Assembly (NCBI GenBank): GCA_029718625.1
Contig: CM056383.1
Coordinates: 65,720,849 to 65,784,848 of the forward strand
Direction: 5' to 3'
Length of the DNA: 64,000 bases
Source of the DNA: Synaphobranchus kaupii
Lineage: Eukaryota; Chordata; Actinopteri; Anguilliformes; Synaphobranchidae
Part shown: positions 34,916 through 46,800 of the stretch, one piece after another
How the letters are laid out: every line of letters starts with the position of its first letter
Position numbering within the stretch: position 1 is the stretch's first letter
Position numbers and translations under genes: made by a program
Notes under the pieces: model-generated
What the model was told of the DNA's origin: nothing
Seen by the model: only the letters and a program-made list of their open reading frames with translations
Database searches by the model: none

Positions 34916-35270
34916 AATAGTAAGAATTGGTCATGAATTTTCAATTAAGGATAACCGTATTGAAAATGCACTGTTTCTTAAAGTGAAAGCACCAGATATT
35001 TTTCAAGCTCCAGTAGGGTGAGGGTGGGTTTAGAAAATAATCTTTTGATTTTAAAAACTGCTTACTACGGATAAGAAATGCGATGTAGCTATGTTAGATT
35101 TTTGTGATGCCCACATTATAGCAATCTTGGGGATTAAGTGTTTTTCGTCCTCTTGTTGTCGTAATTTAGCTAAGTAGTACAGTGGCCGAGACATACAAAG
35201 CAACGCAGCGTTATCACAACATGACGGCAAATTGGAAAACACATTAATAAATAAGAAAACGCGAACACAA

Positions 35271-35375
35271 CGACATTAATAGAAACGCGCTGCATTTAAT
35301 GAAAATACGGCAACATTAACAGAAACGCGCTGCATGATAAAAACACAGTGACATTAACAGAAATGCGGAGCATTT
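35271..35375 (+). repeat. Minisatellite, period about 38-40
   Basis: Three units each begin ACATTAAYAGAAAYGCG followed by GCAT (starts at 35,273, 35,313 and 35,351). A weaker fourth unit precedes them near 35,230. The unit has no coding or promoter signal. Confidence 0.75.
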
Positions 35376-38129
35376 CCGAAAAACGACAACGGAAGTGTTT
35401 TCGGCTACGACCGAAATATACAGGATGCACCAGCCCCCATTGGATCCACAGAATTTGAAAAACTGAGAGCTGAGTAGACAGGATATAACTTTTAAAGATT
35501 TAATTCCATGTTCTACTGGGACTTTTGCCATTTATCGAGAGTGTGACAGACATTTTCGATTTCACAATTTCACTTTTACCATTCTATTGAACAAGTAATG
35601 ATAGAAGTCCATTTTATGGGTTAGTGCTATTGGTTTCTGCTAGCTTCACCATTCTAGCCTCATACGGCGATCAATAAAGGCTAACAATACAAGAGCACTT
35701 ATTTCTTGTTTTATCACCACTGCAGTGACAATTACCTATGTTTTCTGTCAGAAATGTATTGTGAGGCTCACATGCATTCACTGCTGCCTATGTTCCAAAG
35801 CTCCGGTTTGCCCCCCCGCCCCCCTAAGATTAGCTGAGTTCACATTCATTCATTATGCTGGTTAATTTCTCCATGCTTATCTGTGTCCTACCATATCATA
35901 TCTGCGCACCATAAAGAGATAACAAAAAAATAAAGATAAATGATTCCATGTGGTTTTTGCTGTTCACACTGTTTCCAAAAAACAGATCTGTGTCACATTT
36001 TGTTACTAGTCATTATAACTGGTCAATTAGCTACCTAACGAATCACACTAGTTAGGTTTGGATTCAGGTTAGTATCATCCTGTTATTTGCATTTTGCGGA
36101 ATTGCACTGACTTGCTATTTGTACTTAGTGCAGCAAGATGCCTGATTCAATTGGTAAATAGATTTTTTTTAGCAATGTGTGGATTGCATTCTCTTCATAA
36201 TGTACCCAGCCCTCTTCACAAAGTACTGCAATAAAAGTGAATGATTATGTTACTAGGATACTGTATGCAAGTAACTAATATTGGCAGCATACAGCAGGTG
36301 AGGATTTGTTTGGTTTTTGTGCTATGTTTTGCTGTGTCCCCGAGTTTGTTTTACTTTCACTTTAGCACTGTGTGCCATTTAATTGATTTGTCACTTGTGT
36401 GCTCCGTTTCAGCGCAGAGACCATTACGTTTCCCCAGCAGTTTCTCCAAGTCTTTGTCCTTATTTTTTATCTGGCGCATTTCTGACTTGCCTGGCGATTT
36501 GAGGATTCCCTTTGCACGGCAGAGACTGCCGGCGTGTCTACCTCATTACTCATTTTATTTCCTGCAGCAGGGGATTCTGGGAGGGACACACCGACACACC
36601 ACTGGGCCTAATAAATAAATAGTTTTCCCACACGCGGCACCAAATTGGCTACAAAAAGCAAGTGCACGTCTGCAAAAAAGCATTTGCTCGTCTGCAAGCC
36701 TTTTAATACTCGCTGCAGAGGAAATGGGTCTTTCGGGTTTTCTAAGTTTGCGGAGGGAGGCGAGCGAGATAAAAAAATATGGATTTGTCATTGATGAAGG
36801 ATGAAGGTTGTTTTGCTGCATGCAGTATTTGTGAAGGTCCAGAGGCTTGGAGTGAAACGGGGTCCTGGCACGTCCTGTGGAAGGCGGAGCAGCTGGTGAA
36901 ATCTAAGATTCGGAGCCGGCAGCCAGCATTACAAATCGAGCCTAACGGGCGTGTAATTCTCCACTTGGTTGCGTTGCCTCTCCTGACAGGTCCGGTTGGG
37001 GTAGAGAAGACGTTGTACATTGGACTCTAGTCCAGAGAGGTTGGCGCGAGAGACAAAGGGCGAAGGTACTAGCCTAGTCCCGTTTATCATGGGGTCATGG
37101 TGCAGCACCGTTGGGTGTCCAGTGGGTCCTGAAGAAGCTAAAGAAGAGTCTCTTAGTCTCCAACACACTCGCTGTGAAAAGTTAGGCTAAACCAAAGATC
37201 AGCAGGGTTGCAACCTTTATTGTGCTTACTGGTGCCTACCTCTGCACTCAGCTGTGGTTCCTCAGTCACCAGTTTTCCATTCAGTGAATGCATGGCCTTC
37301 ATAACTCATCAGGTTTGCTCGATGAGAAGTTTGTCAATTCTGGACCCGGATCAGCATTTTGGCTAAATCTTTGCCTTGGTAATGCCTGTCGAGTCCTTTC
37401 ACAAGTGCTGAGAGGATGGAGAGGGGGAGATTTATTACCACTCATTGAAGTTTAAGAACACTCATCAATATTCATTATGTAATTAAAGCCTCCTTTTTCT
37501 GATACTCATGTGTGATTGGTAAATGGTGTATAATAGTCATAATGAGCTTTAGCCTACAGCTCAGAACAGGCATAAAATGTCCTGTCCAAATGGAGATCTT
37601 ACCGTATCCATATTCAACTTTTGGATCAGAACTGCATAAATGTGGGCTACTAACAAAAGCAAAACTATTTAATGGTAATAAACGGCCATTTATCATAATC
37701 TATAATGGCACAGATGCATTTGGGGCACAGACTCCAGCCCATTCTGACTGCATATTCATGATTTGTTCTGTGTTTTACTGTTACCCATCATGCTATATGA
37801 GGGATAAAATGACTACAATGGCACATTTATGCGCTTCAGGCGCTCATATAAACTGCATTTGGCCACTTCTGATTCTCATTTTTTTTGTCTTGTCTATCAT
37901 GACACATTATACCCATCACAAATCCTAATTTTGCAAGGCTGGCCTGCTCAGGGCTAGTGCCCCATTGCATTATGCTGCTAAGGCTGAGGTTGCCCTTAAA
38001 ATTACCTTTACCATACCTTAGAAATCAGAGTTTACCTAGTTCTGGCATTGATTGTGCATTGTGGCATGATATGTACAGTATGTGCTGGTAAAATATGAAC
38101 TACCTCACGTTATTATTTTGTTGTTGTAG
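35376..38129. other. 2.7 kb without recognisable elements, possibly conserved non-coding
   Basis: This block has fewer transposon traces than its surroundings. Stretches such as 36,640-36,760 (two near-copies of GCACGTCTGCAAAAAAGC) and 37,440-37,920 are balanced in composition and resemble vertebrate conserved non-coding elements in texture only. Acceptor-like tracts end in CAG at about 36,415 and 36,569. A 125-codon plus-strand frame (36,241-36,618) has no domain. No gene is claimed. Confidence 0.35.
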
Positions 38130-38855
38130 AGGGTCATTCCTTTTTAACTTTGACCTCGGAGATCTTCCTGATATTTGACACCCACAATGTAACCTTGGAG
38201 GAATGACCATTGCTATACTTTTGAGGGAAAAAAACAAAAAACAAACCTACAATAGGGGGTCATGGTTGAATAATTTGACTTAAATCTTGGCATTAATTCA
38301 TTAAGAATTCATATTAATAATGCAATTATCTCAAAACTACTTTTTAAAATTTTGCCAAATTTTTCATACGTTGTTCTATACAGTGTACGATGTACACACA
38401 TGCCATTTTACACACATTCGATATATACACACGGGATTTTGTTTTACAGCACTAAAACTGGTTAGCGCAGGGAAATATAGCAATTTCACCCGCACAGACA
38501 AATTCTTCTTTGCTTTCCTGTTGCCCACCATGGCCTAGAATACTGATAAAACCACGTTGGCATGTGCATTTTAAAAGAGGTGGCCTTGCCATAGACTGTA
38601 TGTCAGATCAGTGTTTTATGCAAGTTTGATTAATTACACATGAGATTTTCTTAAGCAAGTTGGTACTCTCAAATATACGCTAATTTTTACAACCATATTG
38701 ATAAATGAGGCCCTTTGTCTCTAATTTTGTTAATGATACTTTGTTTTCTTTTTCTCAAAAGTATAATGGTCATTATTCAATGGTTACAATATGGGTGTCA
38801 AATATCCAAAAGATCTCAGAGGTGAAAAGGGTCAATTTTCTGCCTGATTGACCCT
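38130..38855. mobile_element. Non-autonomous element with ~100-bp inverted repeats
   Basis: The left arm (38,130-38,232) and right arm (38,741-38,855) are inverted copies: AGGGTCA at the tip, GATCTTCCTGATATTTGACA against GATCTTTTGGATATTTGACA, then CACCCACAATGTAACC against CACCCATATTGTAACC, then AATGACCATT and ATACTTTTGAG. The 500-base centre has no coding frame. Superfamily and target duplication are unresolved. A TGATAAATGAGGCCC phrase at about 38,699-38,713 looks like a separate Harbinger-type end inside it. Confidence 0.75.
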
Positions 38856-39191
38856 ATAAGAAAAATAAATCACCAGGCTAAACTGGTCTGTTCAGTTTCT
38901 ACATCACAACTGGGCTCCTGTGGAAACAGCCAATCATTTTTAACTGTGTCATCCACATAAACCTGTCCTCAGTCAGCCTCTTCTAAGAACAAGGTAACAC
39001 CAGCCTTTTCCTTGATTTAGCATCTATGCCCACAGAGTCTAATTACGAATGAATGAGCAAACGGAGACTTCAAACATGACTAGCAGAACTGGCCATGTTA
39101 AATGTGCTGAGAGCCCACTAGACGCAGCTATAAACCAGAATCACTAAATGAGATTTACTACTGCACCTATGTTACCCAGGCAGCCAGTGTG

Positions 39192-39442
39192 CAGGGTTGC
39201 CAGACTGGGGGATTTTCCCCTAAATGTAGGGGATTTTAAAAAAGAAAAAGAAAAATGTAAATCAAGTTTTAGAGTGAAAATGTATGGGAGTCAATGACAT
39301 ATGGGGGATTTTAAAAGGAGGTATGGGGGGGGGGGGGGGGGGGGGGATTATGATAAAATTGTATGGGAGTCAATTGAAGATGGATGGTTTTCAGAATAAT
39401 TATTTTGGGGGGAGGAATTAATTAATGCATCTGGCAACATTG
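39192..39442. mobile_element. hAT-type miniature element (CAGGGTTGCCAGA termini)
   Basis: The termini are CAGGGTTGCCAGA and TCTGGCAACATTG. The 8-base flanks CCAGTGTG (39,184-39,191) and CCAGTGTC (39,443-39,450) match at seven positions, as for a hAT insertion. Inside are two copies of TGTATGGGAGTCAATKGA and a G22 run at 39,325-39,346. Confidence 0.85.
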
Positions 39443-39568
39443 CCAGTGTCCAGGTTCAGGCCCATGTAGAAGGGGCAGAAGTCTTGTCCTCACAGTCCAG
39501 CCACAAGTCTGTTCCAGATGTTTCAAAATAGCAATCGGCCCTTAACCTGTGCTCTTTACCCAACTTAA

Positions 39569-40065
39569 CCCTCGTATTATGTTCCGGGTCAATTTGATCC
39601 AATTCAATGTTTGACGTCTCTTAAAAACCAGTTAACCTTATTTTTTCATCTTGACACTGCATGATTTTTCCGAATTCGTTGGGAGTAAACACACAATAAA
39701 CATAATGCTATATTTTTAAAAGTCATATACCAACTTTGTATAAAAGGTGTTGTGTGGCGGCATTTGTGGGGTAGCTGTATAAAATGTACGAAAATGTACA
39801 ACCTTTATTAGTTTTTAACTCAGATTTTTTTGTGGGTAATTCTGGTGGCACTTTCCCATATAGGTTTTAAACTTTACAAACGTTCATTACCTCAGGCTCT
39901 AAAATTAGATGTTTCATCACAGATTTTTAATACTTAGGGATAAAAGGCTAGTCAATTGGGAGACACACAAAATGTGATGCAGAAAGTGTAAAACTTCTTC
40001 TCTTATAATAGTTTTGAGTCAGTTTAAACTTTTGGGGTCAATTTGACCCCAAACATAAATTGCTT
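39569..40065. mobile_element. piggyBac-like non-autonomous element, one end
   Basis: It begins at TTAA (39,565-39,568) followed by CCCTCGTATTATG and CCGGGTCAATTTGA. The phrase GGGGTCAATTTGACCCC recurs at about 40,037-40,053. A TTAA target and CCC tip are the piggyBac pattern. The matching right terminus was not found, so the right limit is arbitrary. Confidence 0.5.
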
Positions 40066-40199
40066 CATAAAATGTAAACATAATATGTAAACACGCCAGC
40101 AGCAGCAGGCTAACCCACGCCGTTGTTCCACCCGGGGCAGAAATGGTAGATTTCACTGTTCACATTGACATTGTAGAGTTGTTTGTGGTGAATACCAGC

Positions 40200-40290
40200 A
40201 AAAAAGCCTTATTTACAATTTTTTTTATCAAATGTTCATACAACAAAATATGAGAGTCTTAAGGGGGCTGAATACTTTTTCAACCCACTG
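40200..40290. mobile_element. Tc1-like terminal fragment
   Basis: The segment ends in 'GGGGGCTGAATACTTTTTCA' and ACCCACTG before TA, the right terminus of a common fish Tc1-like family. No transposase or opposite terminus lies nearby. Confidence 0.7.
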
Positions 40291-40304
40291 TATGTATACG
40301 TAAC

Positions 40305-40309
40305 GTGTG

Positions 40310-40360
<51 letters not shown>

Positions 40361-40361
40361 G

Positions 40362-40452
<91 letters not shown>
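40305..40452 (+). repeat. Compound GT/TA microsatellite
   Basis: Alternating GT and TA blocks (GT about 23 units, TA, GT about 16, TA about 14). Any open frame across it is spurious. Confidence 0.98.
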
Positions 40453-40455
<3 letters not shown>

Positions 40456-41962
40456 GCATTAAATGCAAAAATATTTATATTTTAGTTTGGTGTTGTACTC
40501 CAGCACATTAGGTTTGATATAAAACAATGAATATGAAAATAAGTGCAAGCTGTCGGCTTTCATTTCAGGCTATTACTTACATCCATATCGGGTGGTCCAT
40601 GTAGGAATTGCAGCCCTTTTCATACATATTCCCCCATTTTCGGGGAGGAAACGTAATTGGACACAACTGTGATTGATTGAAGTAGTCCAATGAGCGCAAT
40701 TATTTGATGGCCTGGAGGCAGGAAAATTAAGAAGAAATTTGTATGTATGGGGCATGCTCTCCCAAGGCATATCGCGGTACGTTGCCATCCAAATCCTTAT
40801 AATTTAAAATGATTGTCATAATTTCCAAGTCAATAATACATTTTTCTATCATATTGTTATATTTCATAAAATGCATATCTGGCTCCATATTGCTCTCTTT
40901 GTCAGTAATGTGTAGTAATCATCATTTACCAGTAGAGGTTGTAGTTTAACCCCCTAACTAATATGGGCCAGAAGTGGTTTATTGAACTTGCATTCATTTT
41001 TATTTATTTATTTATTTTTTTACAGTGACATTTTCACTGAATCTCATTAAACGATATACCGTTTGAAAGTATTAAAACTCACGATTTTATCACTAAAAAC
41101 TATTTTACAATTCCAATGTTATAGCGGAAATGGTTCCTTATTTTGTAACACGCATCTGTCAAAACAACGATTCCGTACGTTATGTGTATTCTGGAAATCT
41201 CCAGTATCCTTATCACGGCAAAAAAATATAATTTTTAGGGGAGAAAAATCTCCGACTGTGTTTGGGCTTCTGTTACTTTGTTTCAGTAAAACTTACAGTA
41301 ATTTTGAAAGGTGGAAAACAAACACCTAAGGGTTACCTTATAGAAGAGACCAGGATTATGCCTGTAGTCAAATAGGTTCAAGAACAGTAACCATTTTATT
41401 TCCAAGCTTGTGTTAAAAAAGGTGGTGCTAGAGAAGGGCCTAATCTAATATAGCACTTATTTTAGTTCACCTGTTGTAGGCGTATCCTAAATGTTTTCAC
41501 ATTATAATGCTCTCATGCATGTATATATTCAGTCTGATCAATGATAAACTGTGATTTATGTATTGTGGCATTATGGCACCAAAATGCATGAGCTCAGTGT
41601 ATCACTTGAGTTTACTTTAACAGCAGCCAAATACAAGTCCTGTCAGAGTTGAACGACAGGCCTGTATGCATTCTGTTTATTTTTATTTAGAGAATAAAAA
41701 TATCAGACTAACAACCAAATTACATTGACAAAATGAACATGTTAAATGTTTTACTCATTTTATGATGCTTGAAATTAAATGTTATGTAGGAATTATTGTA
41801 AGATGACTATGAGTGTTTTAACTATTTTAAAACACAAGATGGAGCAAGGTGCACACATATAAAGCTTTGGATTCTTTTTTTATTTAGATCAAGCATTGCT
41901 TGTTTGACTCAATGCAGGCCCATCATTTTAATGAACTGAATGACTGTCATATTCCACGCAAA
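40453..41962. other. Unassigned sequence
   Basis: AT-rich; a TTTA run at about 41,000-41,020. No element recognised. Confidence 0.4.
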
Positions 41963-42529
41963 GGGCCTGATTTACGACCTTTAGCACATGCAAAAGCAAT
42001 AACATGACCAATGATTGGTCATGGTATTTGTTGTGCACCAATCATTGATAGTGTTATTAATTACTAAAATACATAGAGCCGGATTCAGAGATGGCCAACT
42101 TAAGTCATGCGCTTAAGTGCCTCTCCTGCGCGGATTTAATGCGAGTTGAGTGACACCCTCCCCAAACCGGACGCGAGCGGGCGTCTGCGTCACATCAAGA
42201 TAATTGTATACCTACACCAGACACGTTCAGTAATCACGCTATTGAAACAAAAGAACCAATCATTAACATCGGGGGCGGGACTTGCGCAAGGAGGCCTGGA
42301 GCGTCGCGTCTCAAATAGAAACAGGGTGAGCAGCAACGCAGGGTGAAGCATAGCGTCATGTGACACACGTGGGCGGTGTAGGTTTCACGATTTATTATAA
42401 TAGACGCGTTAATTATTTTGACGTGACGCAGACGCTCACTCACGTCCGGTTTGGGGGCGTGCTTATCTCAACTCTGAATCTGGCCCTAAAAGGTTTTGCA
42501 CATGCTAAAGGTCTTAGTAAATCAGGCCC
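41963..42529. mobile_element. Outer miniature element (GGGCCTGATTTAC termini), interrupted
   Basis: The left end GGGCCTGATTTACGACC plus TTTAGCACATGCAAAA and the right end TTTTGCACATGCTAAAGG plus GTCTTAGTAAATCAGGCCC are inverted repeats of about 40 bases. AAA flanks both sides, a possible 3-base duplication. The interior is filled mainly by the inner element at 42,075-42,487. Termini of this GGCC(T/C) type belong to Harbinger-like families; that assignment is by resemblance. Confidence 0.8.
42075..42487. mobile_element. Inner miniature element (GCCGGATTCAGAG termini) nested in the outer one
   Basis: The left arm has AGAGCCGGATTCAGAG, then CCAAACCGGACGCGAGCGG, GCGTCTGCGTCACATCAA and GATAATT. 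The right arm in reverse reads AGGGCCAGATTCAGAG, CCAAACCGGACGTGAGTGAG, CGTCTGCGTCACGTCAA and AATAATT. Each arm is about 130 bases. The element is CpG-rich and non-coding. A truncated relative lies at 50,309. Confidence 0.85.
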
Positions 42530-44735
42530 AAAGACATCTAATATCTAATGAAATCACATTTGTATGTGAAATGTAGGAGGTGATTACAATTTATTAAATT
42601 AATTAATGACGAGCCAAATTAAAAGTTAAAAAAGCAAAACAAACACCACAAAAGAGATATCATTATATGTTTTCACAAATAAGGAATACTGATGGATTTT
42701 CCTCTTACTTCAGTTCGAAATACTATCTATACATTTCCATTCCATTAAGCACGGTGAAAGTTCAGTCAGGCAAATTCTGTAATTTCTGCATGCGGTGGAA
42801 GAAAAAACTCACGCCTACGTGGCTTTTACTTACATCCCATGATTCTTTGCTTTCTGATGGTTAGGCTAATGCGGACCCACTTTCATTCTACTTCATTTTG
42901 TATTCGGAATTTTCCTTTTTTATCTCATGAGGGAACTGAAGTGGACAAACCATGTTACCACTTTATTTCTCTTGAGAATTTCTTGCATTAGACTGCCCAT
43001 TTGGCTCTGAGGCCAGAGTTGCATTTTCCGCCCTCCTGTAAGTCTACAATCTTCTATTGCCAAAAGTCCATGGTCAGTGCCGACCCATTAGCAAAGGCAC
43101 TTGTACACAGTTTGCTAAGCATCAGGCGGCTTTTTCTCTTTATATCATACCTCCTTCGTCCCTACACTACCATCGTCAGAGGTGCTCAGCTATTCAAAAC
43201 GCATGCTCACTTAGTTACACGAGGATATGTTTGATCTCGATTGCTCACTCACAAACGCATTCATTACCATGGCTGTTTAACCTGGCCAGAGGCACTTTTG
43301 CCCTTTGAGTGCGGAATTACATTCCAACAGATCCAGTGACAAAGCCATTATCGCAAGAATTATGTTTTGTAGTGCTGAGGTCTGTTTTAAAATTCCATTT
43401 CAGTCAGATATAATGTATTTTAATTAATGCATAATAAAAATGTTATTTGGAAAGAAATACAACGAATCCTATTAGAATAGCATGTGTTTGGCAGTTTCAC
43501 AACAGAGAAGATGCTTAATGATCAAACAAGCAAAGGAATTATATACTGCTGACATGCAGCAAACGGTGCATTTAGTATGCAACTTGTAAAAAAAATACCC
43601 AGACACAAAACCAATAAATTTGGACAAGTACTATTTCAACAGGAATGTGTGAACTAAACCCTCCAAGAGCTGCGGTTTTCTTTTTACTACACTGTAGGCT
43701 GCTTTCATGTTCTGTGCGCTCGCGGTACAGCTACGTGACTCACAGGTTAAGAAAATAAACCTGCCCTGTCATATCTCCCCAACGGACACAATCTGCTGAC
43801 TTCTCGGCATCGAGACTCCCTTTTGTCACTTCCTTTTTGTTTGCTTGAGTCTGTTACCGGAGGGTGCGTACCTGCTCTCTGGCGATGAACATTATGACAG
43901 TTACTCATACATTTTTAAATACTTTTGCTTCTCCACTGCCGCAGTGTGTGTATCCTCCGGGTCATTTCATTGACATGAACCCATCGGCCATATTCATTTA
44001 TAAATGGTACTACTAAGAATAAGGCGGGAAAAACCTGATGAAATGAGTAAATAAATACATGAGTAAATACACAATGCAGAGACAGCCATGGAGCCAACCT
44101 ATTGAAACTTGTTGATTTCTTGAGGTTTGTTGAGACTATGTATATATTTCATTAAGATTTTATTAAATATATACAGCAAATGCATACGGCATACAAATAC
44201 AGTAGACTGATTTTTTTTAAATGGAAAAATGTTAAACCGCTTCAATCATAATGAAAGATTCAATTAAAAATTAACTTAAGATTATAGCAACGGATCTTGC
44301 TTGCAGTCTCAAGGCATCTTATTAGTTTTTCATAGTGATTTCATAAATGTAACATTCAGATGTACAGTATGTACAGTTATTTGGCAGTAATTTGCAGTTA
44401 ATATCTGTTAACTTTGAAAGAAAATTAACTGTGTGTTCCTAATTGCATCTGTGGAAAAGCAAGTGGGATTTGTGTCCACGTGTCTAAATATCTATGGGTT
44501 CTATTGGGGGGAAAAAAGGCTTTTTGTAAAGCACAAGCATCTACCTGGTAAATGTGTTCAGTGCACTAATAAATTCCAACGGGAAGCGTCCCTGTGAAAC
44601 TGACATGGGAAGGTGTTGCATTAATAGGGATATGCTCACAAAAAATAACTTGGCAAAGTGCTAGTTTCAACACCAAAGCCATATTTTTGTCCTAATACTG
44701 TGGTTTTTCCAGAAATTTTGACCACGTTCATGCTA
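42530..44735. other. 2.2 kb unassigned
   Basis: No transposon or gene recognised. 43,680-43,890 is less AT-rich and single-copy-looking. Confidence 0.4.
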
Positions 44736-45096
44736 GTAGTGTGAGGTTTGGGTGGATGTAGATTTATGAAAATAGTGAATTCTCCAAAAATTACAGCTGG
44801 CTTCGCAGGTGTTTCAGATTAGTCAGGTGTATTAGTCAGCCTTCAGTATTTGCTCTTGATTCTAGGCCTTTGGAGTCTGTTATTGAAAGCACTGGTGAAC
44901 TGCTAGGCCAAGGAAGCCCTCTACAGTTGATGACCGACAAATTATCACCATAATGAAGAAAAACAGCTGTCTGACAGATCAGAAACACTCTTCAGGAGGC
45001 AGGCATCGATGTGTCAGTGACTACTGAGAGCAGAAGACTTCACGAACAGACCTACAGAGGCTACACTGCAAGATGCAAAGCCACAAAAAATTAATG
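44736..45096 (+). pseudogene. Tc1-like transposase relic, left part (split)
   Basis: After an untranslated region with GGTGTTTCAGATTAGTCAGG, the frame regains Tc1 transposase character near 44,930: IMKKN, SDRSETLFRRQA or in the next frame LQEAGIDVSVTT, then SRRLHEQTYRGYTARCKA. These are the second DNA-binding domain and the linker before the catalytic core. The reading stops at about 45,096 where the 2-kb element begins and resumes at 47,073. Frameshifts are present on this side alone. Confidence 0.85.
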
Positions 45097-46084
45097 GTTA
45101 GGTAACCTTGGGTCTATGAATAAGGTCAATACGCCACAGTATGGGTCATCCTCGCGAGAGGGTGAGCTACTAGGAGACTGAATAGCAAATTAACCACCAC
45201 TACGGGGCGGACTCCATGTCCACCATAAGTCTGGTGCGTGTCTGCTGCCCATTCTCTTTTGCCGAGGCAATGTCGAGCAGGAAAGCAGTTTTCAGGGATT
45301 AGTCCTTCAAACCGATACCAGCTAAGGGCTCGAGGGCGGCTCAGAGAGAGCTTTAGACTTAGGCGGGCGAAGCCACCTGACTCCCTGGAGAAACTGGCGA
45401 TTGCGAGGGTGTGATCCCTATGCCTCATAGCATAGACTCCGCAAACCCTTCTTCCAAGAGGGATTGAAGGAACACTCACGTGACTGGAATGCCACGAAAA
45501 AAAACGGGTCAGACCTCTTAGTGTGGCACCAGCAGCTGAACCTGCTCCACTTTCCAGCATACAGCGCCCTTGTAGAATGGGCTTTCAATGCCTGAAGCGT
45601 CTCAAGCACACTGGGTGTAGGCGCTACAGCAACCCGATTGGTCAGCTGGGCCCTGGGGGGTTGCAAAAGTTCCAGGGGGCTGCCAGAATGATTGTAACTC
45701 AATCATGAATTCAGGAGGAAGTGGCAAACCTCCGCTTGAAGTACTGGGGGCCATGATCGAGAAAATATATGGGGGGAAGGCGAGCACGCCCTGAAGATCA
45801 TAGCCCCCGGTCAGAGAAATCCAGGGCTGGGGGCCCGGATGAAGAGGAATACGGGCCCCCCAGCCGTGGACAGACGCACGCAGCCCTGGACAGATGCACG
45901 TCAGACGCACGCTGACCCATCCTCAGTCTCTGACTGTTGAGGGTCAAGCGGACATTCCAGGCTGTCCGACTTTGCAGTGGACAGAATATCGGGGTGACGC
46001 CGGGGGGTCTAGCCACAGGCTCCGATGAGTCGTGGGGCCTAATTGGCTGTCACCAGAATGAACACTGAAGCATGCACAACACCA

Positions 46085-46229
46085 ATAAGCCACGAACCCT
46101 GAGCAGGTGTACATACGAACAAATCTCAGATACAAGAACATTGATGAAAGCCAAAATATGGGCAAAATTGCTAATATGAATGATTTATGTACAAATTAAT
46201 TCTGCTCACATTTCATGAATGAGGCCCAA
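46085..46229. mobile_element. Harbinger-type right-end fragment
   Basis: From CCCTGAGCAGGTGTACAT (46,098) to TTTCATGAATGAGGCCC (46,213-46,229). The same blocks occur at 62,964-63,058, where they form the outer end of the decayed Harbinger element with transposase remains. Confidence 0.7.
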
Positions 46230-46406
46230 TGACTGTTGAATACACCTCCATAAACCACAGACTCGAAGAGTACTACTGCTGGTTCACGAGGGGGTGAAGA
46301 AGCCTCAGGTAGTGTATGCTTTCACGGACACAGAGGCTCCTTCCGGCATTAAAATGTCAGTATGAAGTACCGCAATATCTCTCATATGCGCAGTAGCTTC
46401 GACACA

Positions 46407-46800
46407 ATGGGCCTCATTCATGAAGCATTCCTAAATATGCGCATACATTTATGTACAAAAAATTGTGCCAGATTCATCGAACCATGTGATAAACCATGTG
46501 ATTTTTTTTGTAATCACGTACGTAAGTGCATACAAGCGTGTTCACGTTATTTTGTGATTAGCATGAATCAACGCCCAAGAATTGCCTTATATCGACATTG
46601 TCACTTCCATTTAAAGGTCCACACAAAGCCAACATGGCCCAGAAAAAGCAAAAAAAATAATTATTCCGACAATGAAATCAAAGTTTCATTAGCAGATGTT
46701 CAATTAAGGGGAAAAAATGATTTGGTATCGACCACACTGAACAAATACTACGGATTTATCCTACCTGATGTGCACACCTGCGCTAAACAGTAGATTATCA
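46407..46800 (+). pseudogene. Harbinger 5' end with Myb-like protein relic
   Basis: The terminal sequence GGGCCTCATTCATGAAGC starts at about 46,408. Near 46,633 an ATG opens MAQKKQKK, then a stop; in the neighbouring frame it continues NNYSDNEIKVSLADVQ and LRGKNDLVSTTLNKYY. A basic start followed by (N/F)xDxEIxxLLxxVxxR is the N-terminus of the Myb/SANT-like second protein of Harbinger transposons, which helps the transposase bind DNA. One frameshift and truncation at about 46,800 make it a relic. Confidence 0.6.

Noticed and set aside
36241..36618. 125-codon frame with hydrophobic stretches, possible membrane protein
   Set aside because: Low-complexity translation of T-rich DNA with no family resemblance and no splice context that continues it.
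40280..40468. Open frame of repeated His-Thr / Ile-Tyr
   Set aside because: Translation of a GT/TA microsatellite.
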